Shown: one piece after another, positions 1-6,242 of the stretch | How the letters are laid out: each line of letters starts with the position of its first letter | Position numbering within the stretch: position 1 is the first letter of the stretch | Source: an uncultured Bacilli bacterium | GTDB lineage: Bacteria > Bacillota_I > Bacilli_A > RF39 > UBA660 | Assembly (NCBI GenBank): GCA_934096715.1 | Contig: CAKOMQ010000032.1 | Span: 1 to 9,375, forward strand | Reading direction: 5' to 3' | Length of the DNA: 9,375 nucleotides | Translations under genes and position numbers: made by a program | The notes under the pieces: model-generated | Seen by the model: the letters and a program-made list of their open reading frames with translations, nothing else | Told to the model about the DNA's origin: nothing | The model's database searches: none

Positions 1-2
1 AT

Positions 3-1751
3 AGTACATTATATGCAAGTTTAAATGGTTCTGGATTCCTAACAAACACAACATATGATTACTTACAAAATACAACGTGGTTAAATAAAATAGAAAATTG
101 GACATGGAGTGCAGTAAATACAAAAACATCTGAAGATAAAACAAATAATACAGATTATTATGAAAGTAGTCCAAAAGGAATATATTTAAATGAAATGCAT
201 AAGACATCTACAGGAACATTATGTACAAATTATAATAGCAGCGCAGTAAATTGTAATGGTGGAGTATGGACAAATCCTACTAGTAAAATTGGTCTAATGT
301 ATGCAAGTGATTATGCATTATCATTGGGATCAAGTGCTTTAGCACTAACAACAGGAACTAGTATAAATGCTGCGACATTAAAAACGGGCTGGATGCACCA
401 AAGTAATAATGACACAACGAAGTCTGAATATGAATGGACGCTTGCCCGTTATGGCGACTATGACGGTTACTTCTATGCGTGGCGTGTGCGTGATGATGGC
501 CGCGTGTACGGCACCCGTGTGACTAACTCCTATGGGGCCCGTCCAGTCTTCTATCTTACATCGAATCAAGCAATTTTGGGCGGAAATGGGTCACTTGACG
601 ATCCGTTCATGATAGATACATCTTCTAGTAGTGCAAAACTAGCAGTTTCAACATCTGCAACTGGATCAACATTAACATCAACGATAACAAAAGGAACAGG
701 TAATTTAAATAAATATTGTATAAATAATAAAGCAAGTATAAATGATTGTGAATGGAAAAGTGTAACGAGTACTACAATAAGTTATAATATGGCTAGTGAA
801 GGAACATATTATGTACATGTAATAGATGATGCAGGATATATAGCACATTCATCATATACTTATAAATTGACACCACTAGCAGATTATTTAATCGCAAATG
901 GAAACTTATGGCAAAGTGGACTAGAAGGAGATGGCTATAGATATACAGGAAGTGGTGCAGTAGGAACTAGTACTAATCCAAATAACTTTATATGTTTTGG
1001 TACAAATAACAAATCAGAATGTACAGCAAATCAAGATAAATATATGTATCGTGTATTAGGAGTATTCTCAGATGCAAGTGGAGATAATCATGTTAAACTA
1101 ATTAAATATAAGCAATTAGGAAAATATGCATGGAATGAAGACTATGAATCTGATATATCATGGGAAAATAGTGATATGTATAAAGGACTTAACGGAAGTT
1201 ATTTCTTAACAAATACATCATATGATTACTTACAAAATACAACATGGTTAGAAAAACTCGAAAATTGGACATGGAGTGCAGTAAACACAAAAACATACGA
1301 TGGAAGTAATGGTCCAGACTATTGGAATGGATTAACACCAAGCCAAATATATTTACATGAAATGAATAGAACAGGAAAATCCAGTGCAGTTGGCGTATGG
1401 ACAACTCCAAGTGCCAAAATAGGGTTAATGTATGCAAGTGATTATACATTATCACTGGGGTCAAGTGCATTAGCAATAACAGGAAGTACTACTGCAAATC
1501 AATCTACACTAAAAACGGGTTGGATGCACCAAAGCAATAATGACACAACAATGAATATGTGGGAATGGACCATTTCTCGTCCGATGGCTAGTAGTGGCAC
1601 ATTCAGCGCGTGGCATGTAGATAGCGACGGTAGCGTGTTCTACAACTTCGTGTATTATTCCGGTGCTGTACGTCCAGTATTTTATTTAACAAGTGAAGTC
1701 ACTTCATTAGGCGGAATAGGTACTTTAGCAGATCCTATCATGCTTAATTAA
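3..1751 (+). CDS. Large repeat-domain surface-type protein with DUF6273-like domains (5' end outside window)
   Basis: The frame is open from base 3, so the start lies upstream; 582 residues are visible. Two long homologous domains are present: copy A (start of window to about 620) and copy B (about 876-1748). Both share TYDYLQNTTW / SYDYLQNTTW, ENWTWSAVNTKT, KIGLMYASDY, TLKTGWMHQSNNDTT and RPVFYLTS. This resembles the DUF6273 type, which I recall as C-type-lectin/sulfatase-modifying-like and common in surface proteins of gut Bacilli; family assignment is from memory. Between the copies (622-875) is an Ig-like spacer with a Cys pair (YC...DC). Copy B holds another Cys pair (NNFIC...SEC). There is no C-terminal LPXTG or membrane segment (ends ADPIMLN), so any anchor must be N-terminal. 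A GC-rich patch in each copy (441-563, 1572-1694) is unlike the AT-rich flanks; see the separate entries. Likely exported; function and ligand unknown. Confidence 0.8.
   Translation, partial: STLYASLNGSGFLTNTTYDYLQNTTWLNKIENWTWSAVNTKTSEDKTNNTDYYESSPKGIYLNEMHKTSTGTLCTNYNSSAVNCNGGVWTNPTSKIGLMYASDYALSLGSSALALTTGTSINAATLKTGWMHQSNNDTTKSEYEWTLARYGDYDGYFYAWRVRDDGRVYGTRVTNSYGARPVFYLTSNQAILGGNGSLDDPFMIDTSSSSAKLAVSTSATGSTLTSTITKGTGNLNKYCINNKASINDCEWKSVTSTTISYNMASEGTYYVHVIDDAGYIAHSSYTYKLTPLADYLIANGNLWQSGLEGDGYRYTGSGAVGTSTNPNNFICFGTNNKSECTANQDKYMYRVLGVFSDASGDNHVKLIKYKQLGKYAWNEDYESDISWENSDMYKGLNGSYFLTNTSYDYLQNTTWLEKLENWTWSAVNTKTYDGSNGPDYWNGLTPSQIYLHEMNRTGKSSAVGVWTTPSAKIGLMYASDYTLSLGSSALAITGSTTANQSTLKTGWMHQSNNDTTMNMWEWTISRPMASSGTFSAWHVDSDGSVFYNFVYYSGAVRPVFYLTSEVTSLGGIGTLADPIMLN
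441..563 (+). other. Candidate DGR-type variable region in domain copy A
   Basis: By hand count 441-554 is about 57% G+C, against roughly a third for the flanks. It encodes residues about 147-187 of the visible protein, ending in RPVFYLTS. Aligned without gaps to copy B, constant columns are R, G, F, AW, V, DG, V, V, S and RPVFYLTS; about 20 columns differ. At the differing columns 19 of 20 codons end in C or T (e.g. tat, ggc, gac, cgt, acc), as expected if AAY template codons were mutated at their adenines. No template repeat or reverse transcriptase is visible here, so the mechanism is inferred. Confidence 0.5.
1572..1694 (+). other. Candidate DGR-type variable region in domain copy B
   Basis: This is the counterpart of 441-563, at the extreme C-terminal end of the protein (visible residues about 524-564), where DGR target regions usually lie. 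By hand count 1572-1673 is about 50% G+C. At columns differing from copy A, 16 of 20 codons end in C/T (gct, agt, agc, cat, gat, ttc, tac, aac, tat); the exceptions are ccg, atg, aca and gta. Constant AW, DG, V and RPVFYLTS scaffold residues alternate with the variable ones. Confidence 0.5.
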
Positions 1752-1760
1752 TATTGGTAT

Positions 1761-1810
1761 AAAGAATATCTACTAACGCTTTCTATCTATTTTATATAGT
1801 AGATATCTTT
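1761..1810 (+). terminator. Long hairpin downstream of surface-protein gene
   Basis: Arms aaagaatatctact (1761-1774) and agtagatatcttt (1798-1810) pair over 13 bp with one bulged A, around a 23-nt loop. Only a weak T-run follows, so this is probably an mRNA 3'-end structure or auxiliary terminator ahead of the stronger one at 1822. Confidence 0.45.
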
Positions 1811-1821
1811 ATATATAGATG

Positions 1822-1850
1822 ACTCTCTAGGAATAGAGAGTTTTTTCTTT
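1822..1850 (+). terminator. Intrinsic terminator after surface-protein gene
   Basis: Stem actctct (1822-1828) / agagagt (1835-1841) with a 6-nt loop, followed directly by ttttttcttt. It separates the surface-protein gene from the amidoligase operon. Confidence 0.75.
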
Positions 1851-1875
1851 ACAAAAATATAATTAATGCTATAAT
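1848..1875 (+). promoter_or_regulatory. Promoter of the amidoligase operon
   Basis: TTTACA (1848-1853), a 16-bp spacer and an extended -10 TGCTATAAT (TATAAT at 1870-1875). It starts inside the T-tail of the preceding terminator. The ribosome site AAGGGGG (1888-1894) lies 6 nt before the GTG at 1901 and fixes that start. Confidence 0.65.
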
Positions 1876-1900
1876 ATTACTTACCTTAAGGGGGATATAG

Positions 1901-2806
1901 GTGAAAAAGAAGGAACTGTTAAAATTACTTGATGATGTTGAGATTCTTTATCGTGATACATTAGGTTTTTCTGAAGATATAACTTTTGGATTAGAAATAG
2001 AATATATAAATCTTCATTATATTGAAGCATTAAAATTAATTGAGAAAAAGTATAATAAGTGGGGATATCAAAAAGATGAGACAGTATTTAATAGTGGTTT
2101 TGGTGGAGAAGTAGTAAGTCCAATACTTTGTGATACAAAAGAAGCGTGGGTTGAGTTAAGAGATATTCTAGTTGATTTAAAAGATAATTTTGCTAATATA
2201 GATGATTCAACCGCAGCACATATTCATGTTGGTTCTACTATATTTAATGAAGATATTAATAAGTACTTATATTTTCTTAAGATGTGGACAGTATTTGAAA
2301 AAGAAGTATATCAATTTTCTTACGGAGAGTTTGATCATATGAGAGATAAATATAAATTATTTTCTTCTTTTATTAGGCCTAATATGGTTAGAAATTACTA
2401 TGGCATTAAGAAAGTGATTGAAGAAAGTAATGGAGTATTTATAGATGATTTGCATGATATTATAAGTTTCTTAGGTAAGTTTCGTAATCTAGGAGTTAAC
2501 TTAAGGAATGTTAAAGCAGCAGATAACTTAGATAAGAATACAATTGAATTTAGAACTTTTAATGGTACATTAAACAAGAGAATATGGCAAAATAATGTTA
2601 ATTTTGTTTTGAATTTTCTTGAATATTTTAATGGAGATTATGATAAAGAATTAATTGATTACTATTTTAAAAAGTGTAGTGAGTTACCACCTAATTTAGG
2701 GTGTTATAAATTAGATAAAGGTATACTTTTAGGTAACTTAATATTTAAAGATGATATAGATTATTTATATTACTTAAAACAATATACAAAAGGAATGAAG
2801 AAATGA
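1901..2806 (+). CDS. Amidoligase family protein, first of a tandem pair
   Basis: 301 aa, GTG start fixed by AAGGGGG 6 nt upstream. Family: putative amidoligase (Amidoligase_2 type, glutamine-synthetase/GCS-like fold), enzymes predicted to form amide bonds between a carboxylate and an amine using ATP. Visible motifs: FGLEIEY (29-35), the acidic metal/ATP signature; GGEVVSP (about 68-74); HIHVG (107-111); EFRTFNGTL (216-224), the C-terminal acidic/arginine motif. There is no signal peptide or membrane segment, so it is probably cytosolic. It overlaps the next gene by 4 bp (ATGA) and is similar to it in sequence, so they likely arose by duplication and are co-translated. Family-typical neighbours such as a gamma-glutamyl cyclotransferase or papain-like peptidase are absent. 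The substrate is unknown; modification of a peptide, protein or cell-wall component is only a guess. Confidence 0.8.
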   Translation: MKKKELLKLLDDVEILYRDTLGFSEDITFGLEIEYINLHYIEALKLIEKKYNKWGYQKDETVFNSGFGGEVVSPILCDTKEAWVELRDILVDLKDNFANIDDSTAAHIHVGSTIFNEDINKYLYFLKMWTVFEKEVYQFSYGEFDHMRDKYKLFSSFIRPNMVRNYYGIKKVIEESNGVFIDDLHDIISFLGKFRNLGVNLRNVKAADNLDKNTIEFRTFNGTLNKRIWQNNVNFVLNFLEYFNGDYDKELIDYYFKKCSELPPNLGCYKLDKGILLGNLIFKDDIDYLYYLKQYTKGMKK

Positions 2807-3720
2807 CAATAAAAGAAAAAGAACTTATATCTGATTTACTCTATACTCCATATGATTATAGGGATAACTTAGGTTTAAGTGAAAATGAAACATTTGGTTT
2901 GGAAATAGAATATGAAGCAGGTGTAAAAAGAATTATTAAATATTTACTTATGAGAAATCATGTAGGATGGAATGAAGTTGATGAAGAGTACTTAACTAAA
3001 GCTTATTCATTTGGTGGAGAAGTGGTAAGTCCAGTACTTATGGATACTCATCATACTTGGAAAGAACTTGTAGATGTTTTAAAATGTATTAGAATGGCTA
3101 GGGGTAAAGCAACTATGTATACATCTGGGCATATTCATTTTGATAAGTCTTTTTTGAATGATAATATTGAAGACTATATTTACATGTTAAGAATGTGGTG
3201 TGCATTTGAAAATGTTATTACTAAAGTAAGTATGGGTAATTTTAAAAACATTAGGCCTAGAAGTTGCTTTATGGCTGCTAGTTTTACTAAGAGTATGCTT
3301 GAATGTAATGATAAATTAAATGAAATTATTAACTTATCAGATTATATGTCATTTAAAGAACAATTAATGGCTGTAAGAATAATGTTAAATGATATAAAAA
3401 GAAATTCAATAAGCTTATTTGGAATAGAAAATCCTGATAATATTTATGCCTATAATACTTTTGAAGTACGTATTCCGAATGGTAGTTTAAGTGAAGTGGT
3501 ATGGCAACAAAATGTTAATTTCTTTGCTAAATTTTTAAAATACTTTAAAACTGATTATGATAAAGAGTTAATAGATCATTATTTTAATTCATTATATCTA
3601 GGTAAAGAATATAATGAATTTACAATGGCCTTATTACTTGGAACACTTATATTTAATGGCGATAGTGAAGGAAATTTTAACTATTTAAAAGAGTACGTAA
3701 GAGTAATGAAAAAATATTGA
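2803..3720 (+). CDS. Amidoligase family protein, second of a tandem pair
   Basis: 305 aa. Its ATG overlaps the TGA of the previous gene (ATGA, 2803-2806), implying translational coupling. It is a paralogue of the upstream gene with the same motif order: TFGLEIEY (30-37), FGGEVVSP (70-77), SGHIHFD (108-114), FEVRIPNGSL (220-229), and the shared C-terminal phrases VWQQNVNF and DYDKELIDHYF. All presumed catalytic motifs are kept, so it is not an obviously dead copy; the FEVRIPNG versus EFRTFNG difference may mean another substrate. The two could act as a heteromer or in sequence; neither is shown by the sequence. It ends in TGA, so TGA is a stop in this genome. Confidence 0.8.
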   Translation: MTIKEKELISDLLYTPYDYRDNLGLSENETFGLEIEYEAGVKRIIKYLLMRNHVGWNEVDEEYLTKAYSFGGEVVSPVLMDTHHTWKELVDVLKCIRMARGKATMYTSGHIHFDKSFLNDNIEDYIYMLRMWCAFENVITKVSMGNFKNIRPRSCFMAASFTKSMLECNDKLNEIINLSDYMSFKEQLMAVRIMLNDIKRNSISLFGIENPDNIYAYNTFEVRIPNGSLSEVVWQQNVNFFAKFLKYFKTDYDKELIDHYFNSLYLGKEYNEFTMALLLGTLIFNGDSEGNFNYLKEYVRVMKKY

Positions 3721-3760
3721 TTCATCAGGTGCAATTAGAAATTGGATGTTTTAGCGAAAA

Positions 3761-3792
3761 TTTTAATTTCACGGAATTCAGTGAAATTAAAA
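3761..3792. repeat. Perfect 12-bp inverted repeat with a GAATTC-containing loop
   Basis: Arms ttttaatttcac (3761-3772) and gtgaaattaaaa (3781-3792) are perfectly complementary around ggaattca. It lies 40 nt after the amidoligase operon stop. There is no T-run on the plus strand, so it is a poor plus-strand terminator; it may be an RNA 3'-end stabiliser, protein site or mobile-element relic. Confidence 0.6.
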
Positions 3793-3844
3793 ATAAAGAA
3801 GTCATATTTTATTTGGGGCTATAGGAAAGTATTAATAGCAAAAA

Positions 3845-3877
3845 TTTTAAAGGGGGGCGAATTCGCCCCCTTTAAAA
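3845..3877. repeat. GC-rich palindrome centred on GAATTC
   Basis: Bases 3853-3870 form a perfect 18-bp palindrome (five G, CGAATTCG, five C). It is extended by ttttaaa / tttaaaa arms with one bulged G (3852). It is very GC-rich for this genome and, like the repeat 60 bp upstream, is centred on GAATTC. T-runs lie on its left side, so as a terminator it would suit minus-strand transcription, but no minus-strand gene is nearby. Confidence 0.6.
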
Positions 3878-3958
3878 ATGAAGCAGGTAGTAATAAGTTT
3901 AAGATGTCCCCACAAAAATGGAAAAATTATTCATGAAATTAGACAACTTGAGAGTTAA
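3878..3958 (+). CDS. Doubtful micro-ORF with a zinc-finger-like start
   Basis: The ATG at 3878 opens 26 codons; the product contains LRCPHKNGKIIHEIRQ. RCPH..GKIIHEI is reminiscent of small Com-like zinc-ribbon proteins, but only one cysteine is present and no ribosome site precedes the ATG. If real it would be a decayed fragment. A longer overlapping frame at 3742-3936 has no better support. Confidence 0.15.
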   Translation: MKQVVISLRCPHKNGKIIHEIRQLES

Positions 3959-3978
3959 CTAATGACTTTTTTTTAGAA

Positions 3979-4000
3979 ATTTGGTACAATCTAGGGGTGG
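3979..4000 (+). promoter_or_regulatory. Extended -10 promoter and ribosome site of gene 4009
   Basis: TTGGTACAAT (3981-3990) is an extended -10 (TGG-TACAAT); the -35 is weak (aatgac near 3961-3966). AGGGGTGG (3993-4000) lies 8 nt before ATG 4009 and selects it over the in-frame GTG codons at 3997 and 4000, which sit inside the ribosome site. The same TTGGTACAAT recurs at 7977-7986. Confidence 0.5.
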
Positions 4001-4008
4001 TGAGTAAT

Positions 4009-4518
4009 ATGGATGGTATAAGATTTTATTTAGTACTCCAAAAAAGACTAGGGGATTATAATGTTATAAATATTCCTGAGTTAGATATATATAATAATGA
4101 AGAATATAATACTTTATCTCAAATAGATACATTTACTTCTAAGTATACAAAAGAAGAGTTAATAGGATCTATAAAAAGAGGAAACTTAGTAAGAGAAGAA
4201 TATTTAAGTGGAGACTTAAGAGTAATAAGTGAATATAAACATAACTTTGATATATTAACACGTGAAGAATTTGATGTTATAAGTGAATTTCCTAGTATGT
4301 TAATAAGTGATAAACAACTTCTTAATAATATATATAATATTTATAAAAGTAATATAGAAAAAGTATTAACAGATAATATGATGATAGATAAGTTCTTATC
4401 TTTGTTTAGAAAAAGTTTAAATGAAAATAACTTTGTAAGAAGTATGGAACTAATAGAACAGTTACCATACTTTAGGGCTAGAAATGTTTATTTCTATTTG
4501 TATAAATTATTAAAGTAG
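4009..4518 (+). CDS. Hypothetical protein, 169 aa
   Basis: I do not recognise the family. The start ATG 4009 follows AGGGGTGG at a proper distance. The protein begins MDGIRFYLVLQKRLGDYNV and is charged and largely helical to the eye, with no signal peptide, membrane segment or cysteine. The C-terminal half (MMIDKFLSLFRKSLNENNF, then RSMELIEQLPYFRARNVYFY) reads like packed amphipathic helices. It has its own promoter and a strong terminator, so it is a single-gene transcript. Cytosolic; no function assigned. Confidence 0.65.
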   Translation: MDGIRFYLVLQKRLGDYNVINIPELDIYNNEEYNTLSQIDTFTSKYTKEELIGSIKRGNLVREEYLSGDLRVISEYKHNFDILTREEFDVISEFPSMLISDKQLLNNIYNIYKSNIEKVLTDNMMIDKFLSLFRKSLNENNFVRSMELIEQLPYFRARNVYFYLYKLLK

Positions 4519-4533
4519 TATAACTTTTAGTAT

Positions 4534-4580
4534 AATGCTAAAAATAGTAAAGGGGTTTACATATTTTAGCATTTTTTTCT
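4534..4580 (+). terminator. Intrinsic terminator after gene 4009
   Basis: Outer stem aatgctaaaa (4534-4543) / ttttagcatt (4564-4573), 10 bp. An inner stem gtaaa/tttac caps a GGGG tetraloop. A T-run (4572-4578) follows. Confidence 0.75.
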
Positions 4581-4608
4581 TGTGTACTATATAAAAAAAT
4601 AGTATTAT
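4580..4608 (+). promoter_or_regulatory. Candidate promoter of the 4634-5953 operon
   Basis: TTGTGT (4580-4585), a 17-bp spacer, TATTAT (4603-4608). It begins at the end of the preceding terminator's T-run. The ribosome site is weak (AGGT at 4624-4627, or AAAGGA at 4615-4620, rather far from ATG 4634). Confidence 0.4.
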
Positions 4609-4633
4609 TAAATAAAGGATAGTAGGTATTATA

Positions 4634-5218
4634 ATGAACGAAGATAAAGATATAAGAATTAATTTAAGTAAAGATGAAATAAATGAAATATTTGATAAAG
4701 ATAAATCGTTTAAAAAGAAATTAATAATATTTATTAGTACTATTTTATTAGTTATATTAATTGCAGGTCTTATATATTATTTCTTCTTTAAAAAACTTGA
4801 TTTAAGAAATAATATTTCTACTGATAAACAGTTTGAAACAATTGAAGTAGATGGAAAAAAAGAACAACTTGTTACTCAAAAGTTTATAAGTAGTTTAGGA
4901 TATTCAATGAGATATGATGTAGATAGCTATCAAGTATTTAAATATAATGATTCTGATATATATAAAAATATAAAAGATAACAATGTAGTTATAAGTGTTA
5001 GTAAAGCTAAATTACCTGATGCATGTAATTTAGAAAAGAATGAAAAGTTTGATTATAGTAGTTGTGAATTAATAAATGGTTATGATAATTTAGAATACTA
5101 TATATATGAAAAAAAGAATATTTATAAAATAGTTGTATCTTTACCCCAAGAGAGTAAAGATGTAAATAATAATGAAATTATAGTTAATAAGATGCTTAAT
5201 TCATTTAAGATAAGTTAA
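4634..5218 (+). CDS. Membrane-anchored hypothetical protein with extracytoplasmic domain
   Basis: 194 aa; I do not recognise the family. Residues 1-28 are charged and cytoplasmic, followed by one clear transmembrane helix at about 29-52 (LIIFISTILLVILIAGLIYY). The positive KSFKKK before it predicts an N-in, C-out type II anchor. The outer domain of about 140 residues has alternating beta-like segments (YSMRYDVDSYQVFKY, VVISVSKAKL, IYKIVVSLP) and two cysteines 18 residues apart (DAC...SSC), which could form a disulfide. This looks like a small lipocalin- or lipoprotein-like sensor or stress domain, but no function is claimed. Its stop is 12 nt from the next ATG, so the two are an operon. Confidence 0.65.
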   Translation: MNEDKDIRINLSKDEINEIFDKDKSFKKKLIIFISTILLVILIAGLIYYFFFKKLDLRNNISTDKQFETIEVDGKKEQLVTQKFISSLGYSMRYDVDSYQVFKYNDSDIYKNIKDNNVVISVSKAKLPDACNLEKNEKFDYSSCELINGYDNLEYYIYEKKNIYKIVVSLPQESKDVNNNEIIVNKMLNSFKIS

Positions 5219-5230
5219 GGAGTGAGAAGT

Positions 5231-5953
5231 ATGAATTATTTACATTTAGGTATATATTTTTGGTTTGATATATGTGATGAAGAACAAGATTTATTTAAAA
5301 GTCTTAATGAAAAGTTTAATCATGTATTTAAAAATTTTTATTATGATGAGTTGGATGAAAAAGATATATTTTCTCCTGTAATAAGTGGTTATAATAAAGA
5401 AAATAAATCTAGTATGAGTGTTAGTAGAATATGTTGTCAATATCATTTAGAAGATTTAACTGAAGAGTCTATTGATACTTTTAGAAATAATAGTTTAGAA
5501 TTATTTAATATTTTAGAAGATAATAGTATTAAAGTATTATATGTAAGTGCTAATATTAGTGCAATTAGAAAACATGATTTACCTTTAGAAGAATTAAAAA
5601 AGATATTTAAAAGTGATATAGATTTTAAAAATTTACTAGAAATGAATCTTAAGTTTACTAGTTTAGTAGATGAACAATATACGGAGACTATTCAAATAAT
5701 TAATAATAAGAAAGTAGAATTAACTAAAATAGTAGATGAGAAGGATAGAGAAATACCATTTAATTTATTATCATTAGGAGATTTAAATATTGTAGATGAA
5801 GGATTCTTATTTGAATATGAACTAACTGATAGATATTTATATGATACAAATAAAAATTATAATACTACTGAGTTTCATGTAAATAAAATATTATATACAA
5901 TAAAAGACAACTTCGAAAATGAAGTTGAAAGATATCTTAAATTACATTCATAA
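5231..5953 (+). CDS. Hypothetical protein, 240 aa
   Basis: I do not recognise the family. AAGGAGTG (5217-5224) overlaps the previous stop and selects ATG 5231; an in-frame GTG at 5222 lies inside that ribosome site and is not the start. The protein starts MNYLHLGIYFWFDICDEEQD, has no signal peptide or membrane helix, and alternates beta-like and helical stretches (KVLYVSANIS, ETIQIINNKKVELTKIVD, FLFEYELTDRYLY). The layout loosely recalls TIGR04255-type proteins, but I cannot support that. It is probably cytosolic and works with the membrane protein encoded just upstream. Its last 17 bp overlap the 3' end of the convergent yolD-like gene. Confidence 0.6.
   Translation: MNYLHLGIYFWFDICDEEQDLFKSLNEKFNHVFKNFYYDELDEKDIFSPVISGYNKENKSSMSVSRICCQYHLEDLTEESIDTFRNNSLELFNILEDNSIKVLYVSANISAIRKHDLPLEELKKIFKSDIDFKNLLEMNLKFTSLVDEQYTETIQIINNKKVELTKIVDEKDREIPFNLLSLGDLNIVDEGFLFEYELTDRYLYDTNKNYNTTEFHVNKILYTIKDNFENEVERYLKLHS
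5908..5927 (-). terminator. Candidate minus-strand terminator inside the end of gene 5231-5953
   Basis: Perfect 7-bp inverted repeat caacttc (5908-5914) / gaagttg (5921-5927) with a 6-nt loop. Read on the minus strand it lies just beyond the yolD-like stop (5937) and is followed by tctttta. There is no T-run on the plus strand, so it would serve the minus-strand operon while encoding the C-terminus of the convergent gene. Confidence 0.4.
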
Positions 5954-6242
5954 TTTGATTAAAAAATATTAATTTATTATTTAAATAGACTATCTTATTT
6001 ATGTAGTCTATTTTTTTAATATAACTATCTATATTATAAATATAACCTGATTCATAATAACTTATAGTTACTAAGTCTTTTGAATTATATGAATCTAATA
6101 TTTTATTTTCTATATTCTTAAGTTGATCTTCACTTAAAACAGGCTTTTTAATTTTCTTTTTTTCATGCATTACTTCATTTATTACTCTTTTGCCAGATAC
6201 TACAGAATCAAAGGGTGCCCATTTAAGCATTTTTCTATCCAT
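5937..6242 (-). CDS. YolD-like family protein
   Basis: 101 aa. Typical YolD-family features: N-terminal MLKWAPFDSVVSGKRVINEV, LSEDQL at about residues 37-42, then a small beta domain (LVTISYYESGYIYNI ... INKIVYLN). YolD-like proteins occur next to Y-family polymerases of the UvrX/YqjW type in Firmicutes and are thought to be UmuD-like partners or modulators. This assignment rests on family and context; no enzymatic role is visible. Its ATG overlaps the stop of the polymerase gene (TAATG), so translation is coupled and the two proteins are made together. The 3' end overlaps the convergent gene by 17 bp and contains that gene's terminator (5984-6017). Confidence 0.85.
   Translation of the reverse strand: MDRKMLKWAPFDSVVSGKRVINEVMHEKKKIKKPVLSEDQLKNIENKILDSYNSKDLVTISYYESGYIYNIDSYIKKIDYINKIVYLNNKLIFFNQIMNVI
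5984..6017 (+). terminator. Plus-strand terminator embedded in the yolD-like gene
   Basis: Stem aatagacta (5984-5992) / tagtctatt (6004-6012), 9 bp, 11-nt loop, then seven Ts (6011-6017). It ends the 4634-5953 transcript about 60 nt past that gene's stop, within the coding sequence of the convergent yolD-like gene. Confidence 0.7.

Noticed and set aside
441..563. GC-rich patch as a recently transferred DNA fragment
   Set aside because: It aligns in frame without gaps to the second copy, and its scaffold residues are shared, so it is an integral part of the domain rather than an insertion.
378..569. Minus-strand open frames opposite the surface-protein gene (also 1189-1476)
   Set aside because: No ribosome sites and no recognisable motifs; they are shadows of the coding strand.
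3742..3936. 64-codon open frame starting at TTG
   Set aside because: No ribosome site, TTG start, and the frame runs through two strong palindromes; composition looks like translated spacer.
3721..4008. CRISPR-like or short regularly spaced repeats
   Set aside because: The two palindromes differ in sequence apart from GAATTC and there is no regular repeat-spacer pattern here or elsewhere in the window.
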